DNA from: Pseudomonadota bacterium
GTDB taxonomy: Bacteria; Myxococcota_A; Polyangia; Polyangiales; Polyangiaceae
Assembly (NCBI GenBank): GCA_023428245.1
Contig: JAEYYX010000104.1
Coordinates: 1-49,772 of the forward strand
DNA: 49,772 nucleotides
Reading direction: 5' to 3'
The translations under genes were made by a program, and so were the position numbers. Positions 9,609 through 17,281 of the stretch are shown here, in pieces. Every line of letters begins with the position of its first letter. Within the stretch, counting starts at the first letter, position 1. The notes below the pieces were generated by a model, which was not told where the DNA came from, made no database searches, and saw only the letters and a program-made list of their open reading frames with translations.

Positions 9609-10307
9609 ATGGCCGAGATAGAGAAGGATGCTCCCGCCGCCCAGACGGCGCTCGCCCCGAAAAAGAAGAAGTCGAGCGCTTCGAAGCCCAAGGCGCCGGA
9701 GCCCGAAAACGAGGTCTTCAGCGGTCGCCTTCTCATCGCCGCGATCCTGACAGCGGGGATGGTGATCGTGCCCGTAAGTCCTCTGAGCGCCCTCATCACG
9801 CGCAAATCTCCGACCTCGGCCCAGCGATCATCGTGGAAAATAGGCAGCAGCCAGGAGCTGCACCTGACCGTCATCACCGCCGACTACAAGAAGCTCGGCT
9901 GCGCGGACGATCGAGTCGCCCCGAGCGGCGCCCACTGCGAGTTCAAAGGCAACGGGGAGCCTTTCCCGCGGGCCGACGACGCGCCGACCGACGACAACAA
10001 GGCGACGATCCTGCAGCCTTACCGCACTACGGACGGGCTCCTGCTCTACGCGTCAGGCCTCTGGGCCCAGCCGGAAATCGCCACCCGCCTCCACGATGAA
10101 CCTCCCCAAGGCGTCGCGGAGACCAAACTCGCCCGCTTCATCGTCTCCTGTCGCGCATCCTTCTTGGCCGAGTGGTCCGACCCCAAGCTCCGCTGGGCCC
10201 CCGCCGACAAATTTTCAGCTCCGTCGAATTCCGATGGAGTGGTCGAGAAGAACGTCATGGTGACCGAGGTCTCGGGATGTAAGATCCTCGAAGACGAGCG
10301 CCATTGA
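9609..10307 (+). CDS. Membrane-anchored protein of unknown function
   Basis: A 232-residue protein with a Lys/Ala/Pro-rich cytoplasmic N-terminus (residues 1-38, including KKKK). One transmembrane segment covers about 40-62 (RLLIAAILTAGMVIVP). An extracytoplasmic domain of about 165 residues follows, with three cysteines (GCADD, HCEF, SCRAS) and a fourth near the end (SGCKIL). I do not recognise a family. The spacing of two cysteine pairs would allow disulfide bonds in the periplasm. The ATG opens directly before the charged leader. It is followed at 91 bases by rplS. Confidence 0.6.
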   Translation: MAEIEKDAPAAQTALAPKKKKSSASKPKAPEPENEVFSGRLLIAAILTAGMVIVPVSPLSALITRKSPTSAQRSSWKIGSSQELHLTVITADYKKLGCADDRVAPSGAHCEFKGNGEPFPRADDAPTDDNKATILQPYRTTDGLLLYASGLWAQPEIATRLHDEPPQGVAETKLARFIVSCRASFLAEWSDPKLRWAPADKFSAPSNSDGVVEKNVMVTEVSGCKILEDERH

Positions 10308-10398
10308 CCGCCCCCTGCCGATCTGAGCCGCGATCAGTTGACGAAGTCCTCGTGAAGTGCATACTTACCGCCCCCTCCTTCCCTTGGAGCTCTTCAAC

Positions 10399-10779
10399 AT
10401 GACCACAGAAGCCCGCGGAACCCTCATCGAAAAGCTCGAGTCTCAGTACCTCCGTACTGATCTCCCCCAGTTCCGCGTCGGCGACACGGTTGTAGTTCAT
10501 TACCGAATCGTCGAAGGCGACAAGACCCGCGTTCAGCTCTTCAAGGGTCTCGTCATCAAACGGCACCGTGCAGGCGCTCGCTCGACGTTCACCGTGCGCA
10601 AGAACAGCTTCGGCGTCGGCGTCGAAAGGACCTTCGTCCTGCACTCTCCGCGCATCGAGAAGATCGAGATCGAGGCCCGCGGCATCGTGCGTCGCGCGCG
10701 CCTTTTCTACCTGCGCAACCTGACCGGCAAGAAAGCTCGCGTTCGCGCGAAGCTGGAGCGCGGAAACTCCGCTCAGTAA
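10399..10779 (+). CDS. rplS: 50S ribosomal protein L19
   Basis: L19 sits at the interface between the 30S and 50S subunits. The 126-residue product has the full L19 signature, including FRVGDTV, EGDKTRVQLFKG, FTVRKNSFGVGVERTF and HSPRIEKIEI. The ATG at 10399 is preferred because GGAG lies about ten bases upstream. An in-frame GTG at 10357 would add 14 residues unlike any L19 N-terminus. It is not next to rpsP, rimM or trmD in this window, the usual neighbours of rplS in many bacteria. Confidence 0.96.
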   Translation: MTTEARGTLIEKLESQYLRTDLPQFRVGDTVVVHYRIVEGDKTRVQLFKGLVIKRHRAGARSTFTVRKNSFGVGVERTFVLHSPRIEKIEIEARGIVRRARLFYLRNLTGKKARVRAKLERGNSAQ

Positions 10780-10860
10780 GTCGTCCTTTTCGCTCCCTGG
10801 GGCTCTTCGATCTCAAGAATTGGGGTCGAAATGCCCGATCCTCACCTATACTTGGCCGCT

Positions 10861-12924
10861 ATGCGCTCCGTCGGCGCCATTTGTTGGGCCATTTTCATAC
10901 TGCTGCCGGCGGTCGCCTTCGCGACCCCTGCAGCGAGGATCCTGCGCGTCGATCCAGAGACCGTCACGAGCAGCGGCGCGCCGATCCTGACGACCATCGT
11001 CGATCTCAGCGAGGCCCGACGCATCAGTGAGGTGACAGGGCACTGCGCCGGGCTGACTGGCGCCGAGGCGCTGAACTGCGAAAGTGACGCGCTGGAGGCG
11101 CCTCAAGCCCTCTATCGCCCCTACAAGTTACCGGCGGAGCAGACCCTGCTCACGGTGCGCATCGACGGTGAGGAGTTTCCGGCCAAGCTTGAGAGCGTGA
11201 CCCGTTTCGGCGACGCGGTCCACGAGCCAGGCATCGGTACAGCTTGGCTCATTGTGCTCGACGCCGATGAACGCGGCAAACCTGGCTTCCAAGAGCTGCA
11301 TCGGGTCGCCACCACTTTCGTCTCGGCACTGGCCGCGACCGATCTCGTCAACGTCGTCGTTCTCGGAGAAAAACAGGTCATCGGCGACAGCGGCTGGCAG
11401 ACCCAGTCCGGCCGCGACGCGGCCGAGAGCGTTCTCGGCAAGACGCGCGATGTCGTCAAATCGAGAGACAGAACGCGACCCCTGCTCACTCTGCTCAAGC
11501 GCACGATTCAGGATTCCTTCCGCACGCTCTCGCCGCCGAGCGGGATGCGTCTCCCGCTCCATCAGGCCGTTCTCGTCCTCTCGAGCGGCTATGGGGGCGG
11601 TGACCCGGCGACGACGGGGCCCGGCGCCTCTGAGCTCTCTCGCTACCTCACGGCGGGACGGTTTGGCGAAGGCGATGCTCTCCTCCCGAAGCTGCCGCTT
11701 CCGACGATCGCGATCATGACGCCCCCCACGGGCTACGCTGAACACGCGCAGCTCGCCAGCGACTTCATGCGCAACCTCGCGAATCCTGAGATCGGCGGGT
11801 TCTTCAGCGTGGTTCAAAAGGGCCAGGCCGCCCGCGCGCCGCGCATCGTCGATGCGGTCCGCGCTCGTTTCGCCTCGCTCCTCGTGGCCCGTTTTCGCCT
11901 CGCCTGCGTCGCCAGCACCCTCACTCAGTCGCTCTCCTTGATCTTTCCCGGCGCCGACCCGCCGATCGTCGGGGACTCCTCCTTCAAAGACGTGCCGCTC
12001 GGCTTCGATCCAGCAAGCTGGCCTCTCGACGTCGACCTCGCGACGACGCGCCGTGAGATCGACGCCGCGGGAGGCCTCTTCCCGGGCTCAACTTTCAAGG
12101 TATTCGGTCAGTTCTGCTGGGGCGGAGATCTCAGCCGCCCCGAGGTCTATTTCCTTCCGCCCGGCGAAACTCTGCCCGACTCTCTGCAAACAAGCGGTAG
12201 TAACTCTTACGAAGACGTGCGCAAGCGTTTGATCGCCCTCGATATGAGGAGCCCCGCTGTCGCAGCAAACGAAGCCTTCGCAGAGTTTCGCGTCCCCGAC
12301 ACCGATCGCATTCTGCACGGCGCCGGCGAGCGACAGGCGGCCCGTTTCGTGATCGTCGATCGCAAGGCAAAGCGCTCGAGTGGCCTCACCGCGGGCACGG
12401 CCATCGAGGTCAAAGCCATGAAGCGCCCGATCTCGAAGTTTTGGTATTGGGTGCTCGGCGGGGCAGCGGCGCTGATCCTCACACTGATCTGGTTCGGACT
12501 CGCTCGTCTGATCTCGAGGCGCAGGACCGCGCTCACGACCTACTCCGGGATCCGCATCGAAGGCTCTCCCTACCTCACGCCCGCTCCGATCAGTCAGAGA
12601 AGCCCTCGGAAGGATCCGCAGCCGATGGCGCGGGTTGTCCTCCACGGAAAGAGTGAGCGCTTCACCGTCCTGCCAGACAGTGAACTCACGATCGGCCGCG
12701 ACGGCTCCCGAGCGACAGCCGTCCTGAATAGCCCGCAGGTTTCCGGGATTCATGCGACTTTCCGGATCGAAGGCGGCACACTGCTCGTGCGCGACGAAAA
12801 TTCGCACTCGGGAACTCGCGTTCGCGGAGACCGCATCGCCTCCGGAAAGTTCGTCGAGGTTCGAGACGAGGATAAGATTGAGCTCGGCCCCGAATTCCTC
12901 CGCGTCGAGTTCATCCGTCCATGA
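10861..12924 (+). CDS. Exported vWA-like protein with transmembrane segment and cytoplasmic FHA domain
   Basis: A signal peptide (MRSVGAICWAIFILLPAVAFA) is followed by about 490 extracytoplasmic residues. One segment looks like a von Willebrand A fold (AWLIVLDAD, DLVNVVVLG, AVLVLSSGYGGGD), though the MIDAS is only DAD. A transmembrane segment (WVLGGAAALILTLIWFGLA, nt about 12440-12510) leads to a C-terminal FHA domain of about 95 residues, with IGRDGS, SGIHATF and ENSHSGTRVRG. FHA domains bind phosphothreonine. An upstream in-frame ATG at 10831 with a GGGG element would add ten residues, so the start is unsure. It overlaps the next gene by four bases (ATGA), indicating translational coupling with the FHA-ABC transporter. 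Confidence 0.82.
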   Translation: MRSVGAICWAIFILLPAVAFATPAARILRVDPETVTSSGAPILTTIVDLSEARRISEVTGHCAGLTGAEALNCESDALEAPQALYRPYKLPAEQTLLTVRIDGEEFPAKLESVTRFGDAVHEPGIGTAWLIVLDADERGKPGFQELHRVATTFVSALAATDLVNVVVLGEKQVIGDSGWQTQSGRDAAESVLGKTRDVVKSRDRTRPLLTLLKRTIQDSFRTLSPPSGMRLPLHQAVLVLSSGYGGGDPATTGPGASELSRYLTAGRFGEGDALLPKLPLPTIAIMTPPTGYAEHAQLASDFMRNLANPEIGGFFSVVQKGQAARAPRIVDAVRARFASLLVARFRLACVASTLTQSLSLIFPGADPPIVGDSSFKDVPLGFDPASWPLDVDLATTRREIDAAGGLFPGSTFKVFGQFCWGGDLSRPEVYFLPPGETLPDSLQTSGSNSYEDVRKRLIALDMRSPAVAANEAFAEFRVPDTDRILHGAGERQAARFVIVDRKAKRSSGLTAGTAIEVKAMKRPISKFWYWVLGGAAALILTLIWFGLARLISRRRTALTTYSGIRIEGSPYLTPAPISQRSPRKDPQPMARVVLHGKSERFTVLPDSELTIGRDGSRATAVLNSPQVSGIHATFRIEGGTLLVRDENSHSGTRVRGDRIASGKFVEVRDEDKIELGPEFLRVEFIRP

Positions 12925-15881
12925 CCTCGAAGATCCGCCTCGGTGTACAGACCATCACCATCGGATCACGGGATAGCTGCGATATTCGGCTGCTCGGAGA
13001 CGCGGTATTGCCTCTCGAGGGCGAGGTTGTGCACAGCGGCGCTGGCGCGCTGACACTCATACCAGCGCCCGGCAGTGACTGGCAGAAAAATGGTGTTGCG
13101 TGCGGAAGCGCGCCCGTTCGCCTCGACCCGCTCGCCGTCTACCAAACACATCACTCTCTGCTCGATCCGCTTCACCCGGTCCTTTTGCAGATGCAATGCC
13201 GGCGCGGAGAACTCCCCTTTACATTCGGGGAGATCGTACTCGGCCGGGAACCCTCCGAGTGTCATCTCTTCTTCCTGGATCCGAGCGTCTCGAACCGTCA
13301 CGCCACCGTCCAGTTCCCGCCCTTCCCCGGTGCGCCTGTTCTCATCGAAGATCACGGCTCCACGAGCGGCACTCGCGTCGGTGAGCGCTTGCTCTCACCG
13401 AACGAGGCTACCACGATCGAGCCCGACGCAACCATTGCGCTCGGCTCGACGGTTCTATCGATCCGGGCCCTCACGGTCCTACACGAGCTCGGTCTCGGCC
13501 CTCCTCCGGAGCCCGTTCATCCAACCTTCGGAGGCGAAAACTCGGCGGGGCCGAGCCGGCCTCGGCGCCGCCACCATACCGTCGTCGGGTCCGTGCAGAT
13601 GGCCAAGGCACGCTCCTTTCGGATCGGACGCTCGCGGGACTCCGACATCGTCATCGAATACCCCCAAATCTCGGCCCACCACGCGACGCTGATCGTTTCC
13701 CAGGGTCAAATCTTGCTCGAAGACGCCGGAAGCGACCTCGGGACGCTCGTTCAGGGGGCCCGTCTTCGCCCCGGGGAGCGCCGCGTCGTCCAGGCAGGCG
13801 CTGAGATCCACCTCGGACCCATCGCGACGCGCCTCGGCGTCGATGGGGATTCGGTCACCCTCTCCGTCATCGACGAAGAGGGCTTCGCTCTCAAGCCCTC
13901 CTTTGAGATCGAGGCCCACGAGGTCACGATCGTCGTGCCCGATCGACTGCGGCCTGGCCACTCGAAGCTCCTTCTCGAGCGCGTCAGCTTCAAGGCGCTC
14001 CCGGGCGACTTGATCGCTCTCATGGGGCCAAGCGGCGCCGGCAAGACAACCCTCTTGCACGCCCTGACCGGCGCCCTCGCGCCAACCTCGGGACAGATTC
14101 GCGTCAACGGTCGGCCCCTCGAGGCCGTATTCAGCTCCCTCAGGGGTAGCATCGGCTACGTCCCCCAGGACGATATCGTGCACCCAGAGCTCACGGTGCG
14201 TGAAGCCGTAACCTATAGCGCTAGGCTGCGCTTGCCGGCGGACTACCGCCCCGAGGAGATTGACGCGCGCGTCACGCGCACGCTCGAGGAACTCGGCTTG
14301 CTCGACGTGGCTCACCTCCGCATCGGCAAACCCGACGCCAAGGTGCTGAGCGGTGGCCAGCGCAAGCGGGTCAACATCGCGATGGAACTCGTCACGGATC
14401 CCGTTCTCCTGTTCCTCGACGAACCTACGAGCGGACTCGCCGCCGACGACACAGCGCAGCTCGTGCTCCTTCTCGAGCGTCTCGCCAGCCAAAGCGGCAA
14501 GACCATCATCGCAACCATCCATCAACCTGCCCGCCGCGAGTACGAACGCTTCAACCTCGCCCTCATCCTCGGGCCCGGCGGGGTCCCGCTCTACTTCGGA
14601 CCGACGACCGCAGCCTACGCCTTCTTCGAATCCTGGCGCCCACCGCTCGAACGCGCCCACATCGACAACCCGCGCGACATGTTCGCGGAGCTTCGTGAGC
14701 GTCAGAAGACGCTCGCAATGGAGCCCGCGCAGGCCAGAGCCGCCGTCTCCGCTCTCTACCGCGAAGAATACGAGGTTTCCGCCATTGCTCGCGAGATGCG
14801 GAGCGGGCGCCGGGCCCCTCTCTCCACCGAGGTCAGTCAGAAAGCCGCTCCCCGCCGCGCGCGAAGCCTCCGCGCACTCGGCATCCTGATCGGGCGCTAC
14901 ACCAAGATCAAACTCCGCGACTCCGTGAGCACTGCCATCTTGCTCTTGCAAGCTCCTCTGATCGGAGTGCTGCTCGGACTCGTGTTCGGGGACCAGAAGC
15001 CAGCTGCTCCCGCATGGTGTTACGGAGCACTCGATGAACTTCGAGCCCTCGCCGGGCAAGACCTCGATCTGTCGGGACTCCCTGAGCGCATCTTACCTGC
15101 AACGGACCGAGCTCCCGCGCTCTTCTTCATGGTCGTGAGCGCCATTTGGTTCGGGACGAGCAACGCGGCCCGAGAGATCGTATCCGAACGAGCCATCTAC
15201 GCACGCGAGCGCATGGTGCACCTCAGCGCAACGAACTACATCGCCTCGAAATTCATCGTGCTCTCGCTGCTCTCGATCTTGCAGTGTGGAGCGCTGCTCA
15301 GCTTGCTCTGGTTCCTCTTGGATCTGGGGGGCGGAGCGGCGGCCTTTGGAAGCGAGCTTGGTATTCTTTGCCTCACGGCGATCTGCTCCGTGGCTCTGGG
15401 CCTTCTGATTTCGAGCTTGGTCAAGACGAGCGAAGCTGCCATGGCGCTCACCCCGATCGCGCTGATCCCCCAGGTGGTGCTTGGAGGACTCATGGTGCCC
15501 GTGACGACGGTGCCGTGGCTGAAATGGCCCATGCTCGCTATCCCCGCACGCTGGGGCTTTCAAGGAGTGATCCGCCCCGAACGCCTCGCGGCCCAAAAGG
15601 ACCCCGCGTGGAACATCGCGCTCGGCCCGGACACCCCAGATCGTCTCCCGGACTTCATCGACGGGGGAAACTTTCGCTGTGCACTCGCGCACATGGAGAG
15701 CGAGACGCTCACCGGTGCGCTCGGCCTCGAGCACGGACAAGGCATGAGCGATCCAGCCGTCGTGCTCTCGGTGTCGACGGCCGTCCTACTCGTTTTCGTA
15801 CTCTCCCTGCTCGCGCGCAGCGGACCGAACCTCGTGCGCAGTGCACAGGTCGGCCCGCCGCCCTCTCAGACGCGCGGCTGA
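12921..15881 (+). CDS. ABC transporter, ABCG-type half-transporter with N-terminal FHA domains
   Basis: This 986-residue protein has three FHA-like units, an ATPase and a membrane domain. The first unit (1-95) is degenerate. The second has GREPSECHLFFLDPSVSNRH and GSTSGTRVG (about 105-200). The third has GRSRDSDIVIEYPQISAHH and GSDLGTLV (about 230-310). The ATPase shows Walker A GPSGAGKTT near 368, Q-loop YVPQDD, signature LSGGQRKR near 475, Walker B LLFLDEPTSG near 495 and the switch His in TIHQP. From about 650 an ABC2-type domain has roughly six hydrophobic segments. The layout matches ABC exporters of the mycobacterial Rv1747 type, whose FHA domains are read by Ser/Thr kinases. No kinase is encoded here and the substrate is unknown. 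The gene ends 16 bases inside the convergent lysC. Confidence 0.93.
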   Translation: MTSKIRLGVQTITIGSRDSCDIRLLGDAVLPLEGEVVHSGAGALTLIPAPGSDWQKNGVACGSAPVRLDPLAVYQTHHSLLDPLHPVLLQMQCRRGELPFTFGEIVLGREPSECHLFFLDPSVSNRHATVQFPPFPGAPVLIEDHGSTSGTRVGERLLSPNEATTIEPDATIALGSTVLSIRALTVLHELGLGPPPEPVHPTFGGENSAGPSRPRRRHHTVVGSVQMAKARSFRIGRSRDSDIVIEYPQISAHHATLIVSQGQILLEDAGSDLGTLVQGARLRPGERRVVQAGAEIHLGPIATRLGVDGDSVTLSVIDEEGFALKPSFEIEAHEVTIVVPDRLRPGHSKLLLERVSFKALPGDLIALMGPSGAGKTTLLHALTGALAPTSGQIRVNGRPLEAVFSSLRGSIGYVPQDDIVHPELTVREAVTYSARLRLPADYRPEEIDARVTRTLEELGLLDVAHLRIGKPDAKVLSGGQRKRVNIAMELVTDPVLLFLDEPTSGLAADDTAQLVLLLERLASQSGKTIIATIHQPARREYERFNLALILGPGGVPLYFGPTTAAYAFFESWRPPLERAHIDNPRDMFAELRERQKTLAMEPAQARAAVSALYREEYEVSAIAREMRSGRRAPLSTEVSQKAAPRRARSLRALGILIGRYTKIKLRDSVSTAILLLQAPLIGVLLGLVFGDQKPAAPAWCYGALDELRALAGQDLDLSGLPERILPATDRAPALFFMVVSAIWFGTSNAAREIVSERAIYARERMVHLSATNYIASKFIVLSLLSILQCGALLSLLWFLLDLGGGAAAFGSELGILCLTAICSVALGLLISSLVKTSEAAMALTPIALIPQVVLGGLMVPVTTVPWLKWPMLAIPARWGFQGVIRPERLAAQKDPAWNIALGPDTPDRLPDFIDGGNFRCALAHMESETLTGALGLEHGQGMSDPAVVLSVSTAVLLVFVLSLLARSGPNLVRSAQVGPPPSQTRG

Positions 15882-17206
15882 CCGCTCTTCGAGTCGACGA
15901 ACTCGTGATAGAGCGCGGCGATCGCGGTCTTGAAGTCTGCCGGAGCCACGCCGACGATGATGTTCACTTCGCTCGCGCCCTGGTTGATGACCTGGACGTT
16001 CACTTTGGCCCGAGCGAGCGCACCGAACACCCGCGCGGAGATGCCGATGGTGCGGCTCATGCCCTCACCCACGATCGCGATCAGCGCGAGCTCACGCACC
16101 AAAGTCACCTTGTCCGGTGAGAGCTGGCTCTGGATCTCTTTGAGCACTTGATCCGCCTGGGGCAGGAGCTTCTCCGAGTCACAGATGATGTTCAGACCGT
16201 CGATGCTGGACGGAACATGCTCGATGCTAAGGCCACGTTGCTGCAGGATACCGAGGGCACGGTAAGTGAACCCGACCTCCTTGTTCATGAGGCTCTTCTC
16301 GATGCAGATCATCGAGAAAGTCTCTTTGCCGGCGATGCCCGCGATGGCCGTGCTCTTCTCTTCCTGATCGCTCAGGCGGCTCACGATGCGCGTGCCGGGG
16401 TGGGAAGGCTCGTTGGTGTTCTTGATCTGGATCGGAATGCCCACCTCACGCACAGGCAAGGTCGCTTCATCGTGGAGCACCGATGCGCCCATGTACGAGA
16501 GCTCGCGGAGCTCACGGTAGGTCACCTCAACCATCGGACGGGGCCCGTCGATGATGCGCGGATCGGCCATCAAGAATCCGGAGACGTCCGTCCAGTTCTC
16601 GTAGACGACGGCGCCGATGGCCCGTGCGGCGATGGCTCCGGAAATGTCCGAGCCACCGCGCGAGAAGGTCTTCACCTGACCGTCGGGACCTCGCCCGTAA
16701 AAGCCGGGGATCAAATAGCGGCGTCCGGGCTGAAGCTCGGCGCCCAGCGCCTCATAGGTCGCCGGATCCACGAGCCCATTCGACAGTATCGAGATCGACT
16801 TCAACGGATCGATGAAGGTCGCATCGAGGAAGCGCGCAACGATCTTCGCGTTCCAGTATTCACCTCGCGACGCTACGAAATCGAGCGTCACACCAGCCTT
16901 GAGTTGTTCCCAGAAGAGCTCCATCTCCGCGGCTATGCCCGCGTCGACGCCGAGCTCTCGCTCGATCTCGAGAAAGCGCTCGGCAATGACGTCAAAGGTA
17001 CCGCGAGCGTCGGCTCCGATCTGGACCGTCTCAGCACATAAGTAGAGCAGATCGGTGATCTTGGCTTCCGTCTTGACGCGCTTACCAGGTGCCGAGACGA
17101 CCACGACTTGTCGCCGAGGATCCTCGTCGACAATACTCTTGACCTTCCGAATTTGGGCGGCGCTAGCGCAGCTCGTTCCACCGAATTTGGCGGCGATACG
17201 GGACAT
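15866..17206 (-). CDS. lysC: Aspartate kinase
   Basis: Aspartokinase phosphorylates aspartate, the first step towards Lys, Met, Thr and diaminopimelate. The 446-residue monofunctional enzyme begins with AAKFGGTSCA (nucleotide-binding KFGGTS). It contains TFSRGGSDISG, the conserved catalytic region, and VYENWTDVSGFLMADPRI. Two C-terminal ACT domains (about 300-446, with FMNK-like SLMNKEVGFTYRALGIL and GEGMSRTIG) suggest allosteric inhibition by an end product; length and layout fit the LysC (aspartokinase III) group. AGGA (complement of 17214-17217) lies seven bases before the ATG. A stable hairpin sits between glgP and this start. No homoserine dehydrogenase is fused. Confidence 0.93.
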   Translation of the reverse strand: MSRIAAKFGGTSCASAAQIRKVKSIVDEDPRRQVVVVSAPGKRVKTEAKITDLLYLCAETVQIGADARGTFDVIAERFLEIERELGVDAGIAAEMELFWEQLKAGVTLDFVASRGEYWNAKIVARFLDATFIDPLKSISILSNGLVDPATYEALGAELQPGRRYLIPGFYGRGPDGQVKTFSRGGSDISGAIAARAIGAVVYENWTDVSGFLMADPRIIDGPRPMVEVTYRELRELSYMGASVLHDEATLPVREVGIPIQIKNTNEPSHPGTRIVSRLSDQEEKSTAIAGIAGKETFSMICIEKSLMNKEVGFTYRALGILQQRGLSIEHVPSSIDGLNIICDSEKLLPQADQVLKEIQSQLSPDKVTLVRELALIAIVGEGMSRTIGISARVFGALARAKVNVQVINQGASEVNIIVGVAPADFKTAIAALYHEFVDSKSGQPRV

Positions 17207-17229
17207 AGGGCCGTCCTATTGGCACAGCT

Positions 17230-17259
17230 CCGGGGCCGTGTCGATGAACACCGCCCCGG
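17230..17259 (-). terminator. Inverted repeat between glgP and lysC (terminator or leader hairpin)
   Basis: CCGGGGC at 17230-17236 pairs with GCCCCGG at 17253-17259. After one mismatch, GTGT pairs with ACAC around a six-base loop. In the direction of transcription it lies 23 bases after the glgP stop and 24 bases before the lysC start. There is no U-tract on the minus strand, so it may be a factor-dependent terminator or a leader structure rather than a classical intrinsic terminator. The repeat is seen directly; its role is inferred. Confidence 0.5.
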
Positions 17260-17281
17260 CCCTTTTCCGGCTGGTTTTTCC

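Noticed and set aside
13479..15059. 526-residue open frame antisense to the FHA-ABC transporter
   Set aside because: It lies wholly inside the coding region of a protein with all ABC motifs; its own translation has none.
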